A stretch of DNA of 59,008 nt from Zooshikella ganghwensis DSM 15267 (GTDB lineage: Bacteria > Pseudomonadota > Gammaproteobacteria > Pseudomonadales > Zooshikellaceae): the NCBI RefSeq assembly GCF_000428585.1, contig NZ_AUAF01000020.1, positions 1 through 59,008 on the forward strand. The letters are read 5' to 3'. Below, piece after piece: positions 1-7,855 of the stretch. Both the position numbers and the translations under genes were made by a program. Each line of letters starts with the position of its first letter. Position 1 is the stretch's first letter. The notes beneath the pieces were generated by a model that had not been told where the DNA came from, ran no database searches, and saw nothing but the letters and a program-made list of their open reading frames with translations.

Positions 1-274
1 TGGCGAATTCATTGGCTAACGATGCTCAATAGGGAAGATAGAAGGCTGGCACCTAAACTGGCCTTTGATAATGTAGAAAGGCTTATTTTGGAAAATTACA
101 TTAAAAAAGAAGAAGCCAGAGACATTACAAGACTATATCCTTCGACTGGCCAAGTTAGGTGGATACTTAGCTAGGTCAAATGACCCACCTCCAGGTAATA
201 CAGTCATTTGGCGTGGTCTTAATAGACTATATGAGCTGAAGGCAGGCTTTGAACTCGCCCAAAATTGTGGGTAA
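1..274 (+). pseudogene. IS4/Tn5-type transposase C-terminal remnant
   Basis: Frame 1 from base 1 reads WRIHWLTMLNRED and then a stretch resembling the region after the catalytic core of IS4-family (Tn5/IS50-like) transposases, until a stop at 172-174. A second frame (146-274) continues with LAKLGGYLARSND, then IWRGLNRLYELKAGFELA and a stop, the usual C-terminus of these enzymes. The two pieces lie in different frames, so at least one frameshift or internal loss has occurred, and the N-terminal part is outside the window. A functional transposase is not encoded here. Family recognition is from memory of the C-terminal pattern and is good but not certain. Confidence 0.75.
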
Positions 275-688
275 TTTAATGCCAAGGATGGTGGGAATGC
301 AGTTTATGCATAATGACATGGATGTCATATAGTAGAGCAATGCAGGAGCTATTGCCGAGGAGCATTTAACTGCAACCCCAGTCACATATTAATATCCACT
401 CATTCCCACAAGATTTTTTGTTCGAGGTGTGCATTAGTAAGTTCTTATGCATGTTGTTCCAAAGAGTAATGTACTAAAAAGTGAATAGTTACTAGTTTTC
501 TAACAATTGATATACAAAGCTTAATACAATCTAAAGTTATGGCGGTGTCTCCAGTATAGCTTTGGCTTTCAGTGTAAATGGGGGTAAGGGTTTTAATAAG
601 GTAACTGACCATCATAGCTATTTTTATTCGTCTATCAAACTAATGTGTTATAAAATAGTCGACTCACATAGGGCTGGCCAGGTGGGTT
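275..688. other. Non-coding stretch upstream of the Cra-like gene
   Basis: No convincing gene is seen between the transposase remnant and the regulator at 689. The stretch should contain the promoter of the regulator; I could not single out a convincing -35/-10 pair. The ribosome binding site AGGTGG at 680-685 lies just before the GTG start. Confidence 0.5.
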
Positions 689-1696
689 GTGAAAGAGAAA
701 AAGCGAATAACACTAGCAGAAATAGCGAAAAAAGCTGGTGTATCAAAATCTACAGTTAGTTTCATTCTTAATGGAAAGGCTGAAGCACTAAGAATTAGCG
801 AAACCACCCGTAAAAAAGTGTTAGCGATAGTTGAAGAGTATAACTATCGTCCAAGCATTCATGCGCGTTCATTAAAGTCCAAGCGTAGTTATACCATAGG
901 TTTGGTCATACCCGATCTAACAAACTTAGGCTTTGCCTCAATAGCTAAAGAACTTGAAAAGCACTGCCGAGAAGATGGTTTACAGTTGCTTATTGCTTGT
1001 TCAGAAGATGATCAAAGTTTAGAAAAAAAAGTCGTAACTCACCTTGTTGAACGACAGGTAGATGCTCTCATTGTGGGCTCTGCTATGACCAATGATCAGT
1101 TTTATATAAAACTCACAAATCAATTGCCAGTTATCCAGTTAGACAGACAGATCGGCAACTCAAGCTTACCACTTGTATGTTCAGATGCCTGTAATGCAAC
1201 TGCGGATGTAGTAACGAAGCTAATATCAAATACGAGACAAGAATGCTACTTTTTTGGTGGTCAGTTAGAACTGTCGCCAAGTAAACAACGACTTGATGGC
1301 TATAAATTAGGACTAAAAAGAGCAAGCTTAATACTCAGACCTGGCTGGATTAAGCATGCAGATTATCAGCCTCAATCAGGCTATAAAATGATGGATGAAT
1401 GTATAAAAGAATTAGGACGTCCACCTTATAGCTTATTCACTGCATCCTATACCATACTTGAAGGGGTTTTGCGTTATTTACGTGATCACCAATTACTCGA
1501 TTTTGATATAAGAATAGCAACGTTTGATGACTACCATATACTTGATTGTTTGCCCATTGATATAGATTCAGTAGCACAAGACTGTACTTCTCTTGCTTAT
1601 ACCGCCTATACAATTACAAAAAACTTGCTAGATGGTAAAGAAACAAGTCAGACTCAGTTTACTATACCGGCTAAAATCTGTTGGCGATCCAGGTAA
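689..1696 (+). CDS. cra: LacI-family regulator, Cra/FruR-like
   Basis: This 335-residue protein starts at GTG (689), preceded by AGGTGG at 680-685. Residues about 7-55 form the LacI-type helix-turn-helix (ITLAEIAKKAGVSKSTVSFI) and hinge, followed by a periplasmic-binding-protein-like effector domain with IGLVIPDLTN and LLIACSEDDQS, patterns typical of the catabolite repressor/activator Cra (FruR). Its length matches the E. coli protein (334). In enterobacteria and pseudomonads Cra binds a fructose phosphate and controls central carbon genes, often next to fruBKA. No fru genes are present here, so the target set is unknown. A paralogous sugar-responsive LacI regulator is the alternative. Confidence 0.8.
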   Translation: MKEKKRITLAEIAKKAGVSKSTVSFILNGKAEALRISETTRKKVLAIVEEYNYRPSIHARSLKSKRSYTIGLVIPDLTNLGFASIAKELEKHCREDGLQLLIACSEDDQSLEKKVVTHLVERQVDALIVGSAMTNDQFYIKLTNQLPVIQLDRQIGNSSLPLVCSDACNATADVVTKLISNTRQECYFFGGQLELSPSKQRLDGYKLGLKRASLILRPGWIKHADYQPQSGYKMMDECIKELGRPPYSLFTASYTILEGVLRYLRDHQLLDFDIRIATFDDYHILDCLPIDIDSVAQDCTSLAYTAYTITKNLLDGKETSQTQFTIPAKICWRSR

Positions 1697-1753
1697 GTAT
1701 ACCAAAAAAGAGTGGTATATTTGAACACAAATAAAGAAATATAATACACTTTT

Positions 1754-2215
1754 ATGAATGTAAATAAGCTGTCTGTACTCATTATTGATGATCAACAAGA
1801 ATATCAAACTCAAATCAAAAATATATTAAATAAGCTTTCTATAACCAATATTACTGTATGTGAAAATGGCAATATTGGTCTTTCATTACTTCGAAATAAA
1901 TTTTTTAAGTTTGATCTTGCAATTACAGACTGGTGCATGCCTCTCTATAGTAGAAGAACAATTGAAAGGTTACAAAAGCAATTGTACCGCGACAGCGAAT
2001 TAAGAGAACTACCGATTAAAAATGGTATTGACTTTTGCCACTATGTGAGAAATGACACAGCTTTATATGAAATGAGGTTAATACTTTGCTCAGCTTGTCT
2101 TGATGTTGAAAAACAGCAAGGCTTTATTAAGTCTGGTGTTGTTGATGCTTGTTTGAAGCAGCCTCCAAGTTTAGAGGAAATTAAGTACTGCTTGTCTAAG
2201 TGGTATAGTTTATGA
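1754..2215 (+). CDS. CheY-like response-regulator receiver protein
   Basis: This is a stand-alone receiver domain of 153 residues with no output domain. The acidic pair D12-D13 follows the first beta strand (LSVLIIDDQ), D59 in LAITDWCMP is the likely phosphoacceptor, and K135 in ACLKQP is the conserved lysine. Between the DWCMP loop and the next helix there is an insertion of about 25-30 residues (around 63-92) compared with CheY, which would sit beside the phosphorylation site. No histidine kinase is adjacent. It lies upstream of two small genes that converge on the flagellar-type operon. A link with that operon is inference from position only. Confidence 0.75.
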   Translation: MNVNKLSVLIIDDQQEYQTQIKNILNKLSITNITVCENGNIGLSLLRNKFFKFDLAITDWCMPLYSRRTIERLQKQLYRDSELRELPIKNGIDFCHYVRNDTALYEMRLILCSACLDVEKQQGFIKSGVVDACLKQPPSLEEIKYCLSKWYSL

Positions 2216-2294
2216 TTTTTACACAAACTATTACATTTTGTAAATTTAAACTTATTAGAATAGAATACTTTTAAAAGAAAAGTGAGATTTATAG

Positions 2295-2903
2295 ATGAAG
2301 TTTACTGATAATTTGAATTTAGATGAGATATTCCACTGTGCACTTTCTGCGAGTGAGCAAGGAGATCATGCTCAAGCAATAATACTATTGAAAGAATGTA
2401 TTCAAAAAGAAGAACGTGCAGTTTATTATTATATGTTGGCGGCTGAACACGCTGAAATAGGACTATATCAATATGCAATTGAGGAAATGAAAATTGCATT
2501 AGAAAAAGATCCTAACTTATGGATAGCAAAGTTTCAGTTAAGCTTGTTATATTTGACTATATCAGAAATTGAAGAAGCAGCTACTGTGTGGCTTGAATTG
2601 AAAGAAAGTAATGCTACAGATTACTTAAAACTATTTGCTGAGGGTCTCTTACTATTACAGGAAGAAAATATTAGCTTAGGGATAGAAAAATTAGAATTAG
2701 GAATAGAAGCTAATAATGAAAATAAACCTTTAAATGGTGATATTGAGAATATAATACGAACAGTTACTGAAAATAACATAAGAGAAGAACAGCAGAATCT
2801 TAAAGAAGAAAGTGAATTCTTACTGGAAAGTAAAGTAAATAAAGATAGTGCGATAAACAAGATATTTATATCGAAGTATCAGCAAGATAACAATGAAAAT
2901 TGA
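2295..2903 (+). CDS. TPR-repeat protein of unknown role
   Basis: The 202-residue product has two to three tetratricopeptide-like helical pairs between residues about 10 and 120 (ALSASEQGDHAQAIILLKEC, then AAEHAEIGLYQYAIEEMKIA), followed by an acidic, lysine-rich and probably flexible C-terminal tail. No signal peptide or membrane segment is visible, so it is probably a cytoplasmic protein-protein adaptor. Its last 11 bases overlap the start of the next gene, implying translational coupling. TPR proteins can serve as chaperones of type III export substrates; assigning that role here is inference from proximity to the convergent flagellar-type operon. Confidence 0.65.
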   Translation: MKFTDNLNLDEIFHCALSASEQGDHAQAIILLKECIQKEERAVYYYMLAAEHAEIGLYQYAIEEMKIALEKDPNLWIAKFQLSLLYLTISEIEEAATVWLELKESNATDYLKLFAEGLLLLQEENISLGIEKLELGIEANNENKPLNGDIENIIRTVTENNIREEQQNLKEESEFLLESKVNKDSAINKIFISKYQQDNNEN

Positions 2904-3222
2904 TAATAAGTTAGATAGTATATCTCGTATACTATCTAAACTAAGCAATCGAAAATCAAGTGGAACTGATCATTTTTCGGCTAAAATTGAGCAAGAAGAG
3001 TCAATAAATGAAGTATTAGCATCAAAGTTTTCAAAAACAAATCTGAATGAATTATCTGATAAAGAACTCTGTAGACAGCTTGTGACAGTATTGTTATTAG
3101 AAAAACTAGGCGCAGATTGTGTTTCGGAAGGAATGATTAGTAATGTCACAAAAAAATTCTTTGAAATAATCGATACACATAGTAGTTTTATAGAGCTGAG
3201 AAAAATTTTACAAAGCTTATAA
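2893..3222 (+). CDS. Uncharacterised 109-residue protein
   Basis: I do not recognise this family. The protein is small, hydrophilic and predicted largely helical, with a C-terminal part containing KELCRQLVTVLLLEKLGAD and ending in a helix (FIELRKILQSL). No signal peptide or transmembrane segment is evident. The start codon lies inside the end of the TPR gene (11-base overlap), so the two are almost certainly co-translated. It ends 15 bases from the convergent stop of the sigma-factor gene. The CheY-like, TPR and 109-residue genes form a small unit facing the flagellar-type operon. Confidence 0.6.
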   Translation: MKIDNKLDSISRILSKLSNRKSSGTDHFSAKIEQEESINEVLASKFSKTNLNELSDKELCRQLVTVLLLEKLGADCVSEGMISNVTKKFFEIIDTHSSFIELRKILQSL

Positions 3223-3237
3223 TTATAAAAGTAACTT

Positions 3238-3951
3238 TTACACAAATGTGTATTTGTTAGGCGATAAAAATTTTGAGCGGATCTCACATATTGCGATATT
3301 ATGTAATTGTGAGACTCTAGCTTTGGAATAGCTTAAAGTATCAGCAATTTCTTGAAAAGACTCATCAAGTAAGTAGTGATGAATAATAATATGCTTTAAT
3401 ATTTCATCTAAAGATTCAATTGCACGATAGATAGATACCGCTAGAGGTGCATCTATTTTACTTGTATTATTGATACTGTTTTCACTTGATACTATAAAAC
3501 ACTCAAAGTCATTTGATAAAAAATATTTGATTCCTAAGTCTATAGTAATATTAATAATTGTTTCAAGGTTTAATTTAACAATAGATTGTGACATTGCATT
3601 ATTATGCTGACTTTCAAGCTTTCTTTTCCAGTGATAGTAATTTGAAAACTCAGAAAATGTATGTGCAGAATTCAAAATTGAACCTTTAATTCTTAAAGAT
3701 GCATAAATATCAAAGTTAGAGCCTTTATCTATATTATAGTTTTTAATACTTTCTATAAGGCCTACAAATCCATATTGAATACAGTCATCCAAAGATATCC
3801 CTGAAATAAAGACTTTTTTATAATAGATATTTGCAATTTTATTTACGAGAGGGGTATATATTTCAATGAGCTTATCAAAGTTTTCTTTACAAGTATCTTG
3901 CTTATATTTCCTCCAAAAAAAATCAATATTTTTTGAGTCTTTAGTCGTCAT
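3238..3951 (-). CDS. Divergent FliA-type (sigma-28 family) sigma factor
   Basis: This 237-residue protein has the region 2 layout of flagellar sigma factors (YTPLVNKIA, DDCIQYGFVGLIESI, FDIYASLRIKGSILN) and a region 4 ending in ARVSQLHNIAICEIRSKF, which mirrors the FliA signature SRVSQLH plus AI. The middle (region 3, about 85-160) is poorly conserved and lacks the usual FliA sequence. It is the last gene of the minus-strand flagellar-type operon, 18 bases after fliP. No flgM anti-sigma gene is nearby. It may direct transcription of this system rather than of a classical late flagellar regulon; that is inference. Confidence 0.75.
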   Translation of the reverse strand: MTTKDSKNIDFFWRKYKQDTCKENFDKLIEIYTPLVNKIANIYYKKVFISGISLDDCIQYGFVGLIESIKNYNIDKGSNFDIYASLRIKGSILNSAHTFSEFSNYYHWKRKLESQHNNAMSQSIVKLNLETIINITIDLGIKYFLSNDFECFIVSSENSINNTSKIDAPLAVSIYRAIESLDEILKHIIIHHYLLDESFQEIADTLSYSKARVSQLHNIAICEIRSKFLSPNKYTFV

Positions 3952-3969
3952 GAGAATAGACTAAAGCCT

Positions 3970-4710
3970 CTAAAAAAAACTACCAACGAGAGCGTAAGTG
4001 ATTAATGACCAACCATCGATTAATACAAAAACTAAGAGTTTTATTGGTAAAGATATCATCATGGGAGGTAACATAATCATACCAACTGACATCAATGTAC
4101 TTGAAATTAATAGATCTATAAGTAAAAAGGGAAGAAATATGATAAAGCCTATTTGAAAAGCTGTTTGTAGCTCGCTTAATAAAAAAGCTGGCACTAATGA
4201 AATTAAATCAACACTTTGTACAGAGTTTGGCATTTCGCTACCAGATAGCTCAAGAATCATTGCTAGATCTTGCTCTCTGGTATGTTTAAGCAGAAATTGC
4301 TTTATAGGTTGAGATGCAATTTCTGCTGCCTGAATAGAAGTAATTTCTCCATTTTTTAAAGGTTGGAGTGCTTGATTATTTACTTGCTGCCAAACAGGTT
4401 GCATTGTATAAAATGTTAAAAATAATGCTAATGCTATTAATACATTATTTGGAGGAGTTTGCTGGAGACCTAAAGCATGACGCATCATTGATAAGACAAT
4501 AATTATTCTGGTGAAAGACGTCAGCATCATTAATAAGGCTGGTGCTAAGCTTAAAACCGTGAGTAATAAAATTACTTGAAGTGGTGAAGAAAGATCACTA
4601 CTTGTATTGTCAAAGCCGATAGATAATCCAGAGATATTAACAACTTCTGAGCTGCTAGCAATTGGAACAATACTTAATAAGATTAAAAGGATGAATATCT
4701 TTTTAATCAT
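3970..4710 (-). CDS. fliP: Flagellar export gate protein FliP
   Basis: The 246-residue protein has an N-terminal signal peptide and four hydrophobic segments. It contains the FliP family pattern SFTRIIIVLSMMRHALGLQQTPP and the C-terminal PPMMISLPIKLLVFVLIDGW. FliP assembles with FliQ and FliR into the helical export gate at the centre of the basal body in the inner membrane. Length is normal for the family (about 245). Its start overlaps the fliO stop by 4 bases, so translation is coupled. All recognisable family residues look intact. Confidence 0.95.
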   Translation of the reverse strand: MIKKIFILLILLSIVPIASSSEVVNISGLSIGFDNTSSDLSSPLQVILLLTVLSLAPALLMMLTSFTRIIIVLSMMRHALGLQQTPPNNVLIALALFLTFYTMQPVWQQVNNQALQPLKNGEITSIQAAEIASQPIKQFLLKHTREQDLAMILELSGSEMPNSVQSVDLISLVPAFLLSELQTAFQIGFIIFLPFLLIDLLISSTLMSVGMIMLPPMMISLPIKLLVFVLIDGWSLITYALVGSFF

Positions 4711-5099
4711 GATGTCTGATCACTTATAGACTGAGATGATTGGGAGAGAGGTACTATTTGATTATAATTACTATTATGGGAAACAATAAAGTGCTGGTTT
4801 TCTATCTTAATAATAGTTATAGTATTTTTATAGTCTAGTTTCTTTTGATCAATGATTTTAAAATCAAAAGTACTTTGATTATTATTTTTTAGTAAAATTT
4901 TATTTTTATAAAAGATGAGAATTCCTGCTATTAATAAAATGGCACCAATAGTTACACTATACTGCGTAAGCTTATAGTTTTCAGTTACTGACTCACTCTT
5001 AAAAACAATTTTTTCATTGTTTTCTGGTATTTTATCTACTGTGGCAAAAACCGTAGTAGATAAAGAGTACAGTAAAGCCAAAACGTACAAGCTTTTCAT
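4707..5099 (-). CDS. fliO: Flagellar assembly protein FliO
   Basis: The product is 130 residues, with a signal-like N-terminal hydrophobic segment, a second transmembrane helix at about 50-66 (TIGAILLIAGILIFY) and a short cytoplasmic beta-rich domain. This is the usual bitopic FliO architecture, and the gene sits between fliN and fliP as in most flagellar operons. FliO assists FliP complex assembly. Primary sequence is poorly conserved in this family, so the call rests on topology, size and position. It overlaps both neighbours by 4 bases. Confidence 0.8.
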   Translation of the reverse strand: MKSLYVLALLYSLSTTVFATVDKIPENNEKIVFKSESVTENYKLTQYSVTIGAILLIAGILIFYKNKILLKNNNQSTFDFKIIDQKKLDYKNTITIIKIENQHFIVSHNSNYNQIVPLSQSSQSISDQTS

Positions 5100-5419
5100 A
5101 AAGTATTCTCAAGAATATTAATAATACGGATACCAAAGTTATTATTTACAACAACAAGTTCTCCTGTTGCGATGGTATGTCCATTAACCTTGAGCTCTAA
5201 AGGCTGATCAATTAATGTATCAAGTGTAACTACATCATTTTTTTTCAGTTCAAAAAAATCTGAAACAGACATTTCAGCAGAACCTAGCTCTGCTTCGATT
5301 GAAATATTTAAGCTTTCAATAATTGATGGCTGAATTCTATCAAAAAGAGACTCTTTGGGCGAAGGAGTATCATTATTTGTATAACTTACTTTAGATAAAT
5401 CAATAGATTCATGCTTCAT
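5096..5419 (-). CDS. fliN: FliN, SpoA-domain C-ring protein
   Basis: Residues about 33-105 form a SpoA (surface presentation of antigens) domain: a helical start (SIIESLNISIEAELG), VSDFFELKKNDVVTLD and a final IATGELVVVNNNFGIRIINIL, which follows the FliN consensus closely. The N-terminal 30 residues are a short polar leader. FliN forms the lower C-ring with FliM and docks the FliH-FliI export ATPase complex. Length (107) is near that of short FliN proteins. It follows the FliM-like gene by 17 bases and overlaps fliO by 4. Confidence 0.92.
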   Translation of the reverse strand: MKHESIDLSKVSYTNNDTPSPKESLFDRIQPSIIESLNISIEAELGSAEMSVSDFFELKKNDVVTLDTLIDQPLELKVNGHTIATGELVVVNNNFGIRIINILENTL

Positions 5420-5436
5420 GGGTAACCTCGGAATAA

Positions 5437-6177
5437 CTATAAAATTTTGTCAACAATGTAAACAGCTTTATTATCTTTATCACTACATGGTTTGCATGTA
5501 AAAACTTCTTTTTTCTCATGAGATTTGAGAAAAAGGGTATTGCCAGATACAGTATCTAATGAGATTACATCACCAGTACGTAAGCTATTTAGTTCTTTGA
5601 CTGTTAAAGAAATAGAATCACATGTAGCTTTCAATATTATAGTTTTATCTGAGATAGTATTAAGTCTACTTGTTAGTTGAGCTTTATTATCTTTTATTAC
5701 TGGTAGCTTTAAAATTGGTTTAATAAACGAAGAAGGGAGGAGTAAAGAAAAATAATTATTTTCCGATATAAAAAATTTGATAGTTAACCACCCACTGCCA
5801 AACTTCAGAATATTTGATTGGTCAACATCGATATCACTCAGTGAGCTAACCTTTAAAACAGTTAATAAGTCTGAAAGACACTCATTAAGGATTGATTGAC
5901 AGAGAGGGTGTGTAAGTTGATCATTGGAACATTCATCTTCAAACAGAGAGCTGTATAATACTTTATTCCAGTTATCAAAACCGTAAAAAGGAATGTTAAA
6001 CTTATTATTTATTTCATTTTTTTTATCAAGTAATAAGCTCTCTGTTGGTATATCTACTGCTAATGATGAATCACATGAAATAAACCACTTTTTAACCCAT
6101 TTTGAATAAAGAGAGTTAAAGTGACTCACTAGTGAAAATAAATGTTCATTACTATAGAGTGTTAGAGGATAAATCAA
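5437..6177 (-). CDS. Reduced FliM/SctQ-like C-ring protein
   Basis: This gene occupies the fliM position between flgE and fliN, but the product is only 246 residues (FliM is usually 320-340). The last 70 residues form a SpoA-like domain (SLTVKELNSLRTGDVISLD, then a lysine-rich strand and VYIVDKIL). The N-terminus lacks the CheY-binding EIDALL-type motif, and I see no GGxG motif of the FliM middle domain that contacts FliG. This layout is closer to SctQ of non-flagellar type III systems than to FliM. It probably scaffolds FliN and the export ATPase without being a classical switch protein. The function call rests on position and the SpoA domain. Confidence 0.7.
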   Translation of the reverse strand: MIYPLTLYSNEHLFSLVSHFNSLYSKWVKKWFISCDSSLAVDIPTESLLLDKKNEINNKFNIPFYGFDNWNKVLYSSLFEDECSNDQLTHPLCQSILNECLSDLLTVLKVSSLSDIDVDQSNILKFGSGWLTIKFFISENNYFSLLLPSSFIKPILKLPVIKDNKAQLTSRLNTISDKTIILKATCDSISLTVKELNSLRTGDVISLDTVSGNTLFLKSHEKKEVFTCKPCSDKDNKAVYIVDKIL

Positions 6178-6179
6178 TG

Positions 6180-7352
6180 CTATTTTCCTCGAGCACTGTT
6201 ATAAAGTTCTTCAATCATTTTATTAGTTACACTAAGTACTTGAGAGCTAGCTTGGTAACCTCTTTGCACTATAATAATTTCAGAAAACTCATGTGACATA
6301 TTAACGTTTGATTTTTCGATGGAGCCACCCTTTATTGTGCCAAACATTTTTTGGCCACCATGACCATATATGATTTCAGATCTCTCTTGATAGACAAAAA
6401 TACTATTACCAACAGAGGTTAAATATTGATCATTAGGTAAATTTGCTAATAGTACATGTAAAGTATCTTGCTTATCACCGTTTGTGTATTCAACAGACAG
6501 TTTACCTGTATGGTCAAATGATAAACCTTTCAACTGACCTGCTTCTCTTCCATCTTCAGCATTGAATGCGACAGATGAATTAGCTGAAGAATAGCCTGTT
6601 AAGTTAGCGAAAGTACCAGACTGACCTATATTTAGTTTAATTGATTGGTTGTCATCAATTTTGACTGATAAGTTAGCACTATCCGCATGCGGGGAGCCGT
6701 TACCGTTAAACTTTATCGTATGAGTTGCAAGTGTTTCAGTTTCAGATTTTTTTACTGCTACAGTCCACTCATTACCCGTTTTTTTCGTAAAGCTAAAGTA
6801 AAGTGTATGTTTCTCTCCAAGCTTATTAAAATAAACGGCTTCTAGTTTTTCTTCACCCTCTGCAGGAACTTTTGTTCCTGTTGCAGCACCTGCATTCAAG
6901 TTACCTTTGAGTTGGATGCTTGTAGTTGATTGAGGTGAACTAATATTATAGTGATTTAGATTGAAGTTTTGAATATTTCCATCACGAATACCTAATACTT
7001 TATATCCTGTAGACTTATCAACTAACTGCCATTGATCAAACTCAAACTGCCCTGCACGAGTAAAGTATTCACGCTCTCCATCAGTTAGCACAAACCAGCC
7101 TTTACCATCGATGGCTAAGTGAGAGTCCTGACCTGTACGACTAATATCACCTTGAGTTAGTTTTAAGGTTTCTCCTGTGTAATGAACTCCACCACCTTTG
7201 TTCTGGTCTGATAGCATATCTCGGAAGTGAACAGAAGTGCCCTTAAAACCAGGTGTGTTGATATTAGCAACATTATGGCTAAGATTATTTAAAGAGTGGG
7301 AAAAGCTTTGTAACCCAGAAAAACTTTTATAAAGAATACTTAAAGTTGACAT
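6180..7352 (-). CDS. flgE: Flagellar hook protein FlgE
   Basis: The product is 390 residues from the ATG at 7352. An in-frame TTG at 7373 lies inside flgD and lacks support, whereas GGTGATA precedes 7352. The N-terminus has the axial-protein pattern SHNVANINTPGFKG and the C-terminus has SNVNMSHEFSEIIIVQRGYQ, both diagnostic of hook and rod subunits. A central domain of about 250 residues corresponds to the hook surface domains. FlgE polymerises into the hook with FlgD as cap. Presence of an intact hook gene argues that this machine extends beyond the outer membrane. It starts 10 bases after flgD. Confidence 0.93.
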   Translation of the reverse strand: MSTLSILYKSFSGLQSFSHSLNNLSHNVANINTPGFKGTSVHFRDMLSDQNKGGGVHYTGETLKLTQGDISRTGQDSHLAIDGKGWFVLTDGEREYFTRAGQFEFDQWQLVDKSTGYKVLGIRDGNIQNFNLNHYNISSPQSTTSIQLKGNLNAGAATGTKVPAEGEEKLEAVYFNKLGEKHTLYFSFTKKTGNEWTVAVKKSETETLATHTIKFNGNGSPHADSANLSVKIDDNQSIKLNIGQSGTFANLTGYSSANSSVAFNAEDGREAGQLKGLSFDHTGKLSVEYTNGDKQDTLHVLLANLPNDQYLTSVGNSIFVYQERSEIIYGHGGQKMFGTIKGGSIEKSNVNMSHEFSEIIIVQRGYQASSQVLSVTNKMIEELYNSARGK

Positions 7353-7362
7353 TGCTTGGTTA

Positions 7363-7770
7363 TCACCGAACAATTGAAATCATTGATGGTTTGATATCAG
7401 GAACAAGCTCACCATCTTCTTTTTTGATGGTGAGAAGTGGAGTATTTTGTACAAAGCGTAACGTGGTTACCTCACCTACATGTTTTTGATTATCAAATAC
7501 GGCTTCGACTGTTTTTCCAATTAAACCAATAGATTGCGTATTAGCAGAAAGTTGGGTAAGTTCAGTTAAGGTATCTCTTGTTGATCGCTCTAACTCAAGT
7601 TGTGAAAACTGAGCCATTTGTGCCATGAACTCACGGTTATCTACAGGATTTAGTGGATCCTGGTAATTTAGCTGAGTAATGAAGACATTGAGAAACTCTT
7701 CAACACTAATAGTATTATTTTGTACAGACTGATTGGTTGAGTTTACTTGTCCTACTGCATCTATAGTCAT
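7363..7770 (-). CDS. flgD: Hook capping protein FlgD (short form)
   Basis: The N-terminal half has the conserved FlgD segment SVEEFLNVFITQLNYQDPLNP followed by REFMAQMAQFSQLE, which defines the family. The protein is only 135 residues against about 220-240 in E. coli and Pseudomonas, so most of the C-terminal Ig/Tudor-like portion is missing and only a single short beta-rich segment (about 85-135) follows. Short FlgD proteins exist in other bacteria. FlgD caps and directs polymerisation of FlgE. An 85-base gap separates it from the fliK-position gene, the largest break in the second half of the operon. Confidence 0.9.
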   Translation of the reverse strand: MTIDAVGQVNSTNQSVQNNTISVEEFLNVFITQLNYQDPLNPVDNREFMAQMAQFSQLELERSTRDTLTELTQLSANTQSIGLIGKTVEAVFDNQKHVGEVTTLRFVQNTPLLTIKKEDGELVPDIKPSMISIVR

Positions 7771-7827
7771 GGTGTATGTACTGCCAGTTTTTCTTTATAC
7801 TTTTCACGAATATATTATTAGCGAGGC

Positions 7828-7848
7828 TATACCTTTGATTTAGGTATA
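7828..7848 (-). repeat. Small inverted repeat between the fliK-position gene and flgD
   Basis: TATACCT at 7828-7834 and AGGTATA at 7842-7848 form a 7-base-pair hairpin with a 7-base loop in the 85-base gap before flgD. No T-run follows, so a terminator is unlikely; it may be an mRNA processing or stability element. Confidence 0.35.
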
Positions 7849-7855
7849 TACTTCG

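Noticed and set aside
562-759. 65-residue open frame before the Cra-like gene
   Set aside because: It overlaps the Cra-like gene start in another frame, has no recognisable protein features and no ribosome binding site.
5437-6177. FliM gene shortened by a frameshift
   Set aside because: The frame is open throughout, borders its neighbours by 2 and 17 bases, and no leftover FliM N-terminal sequence is visible in other frames.
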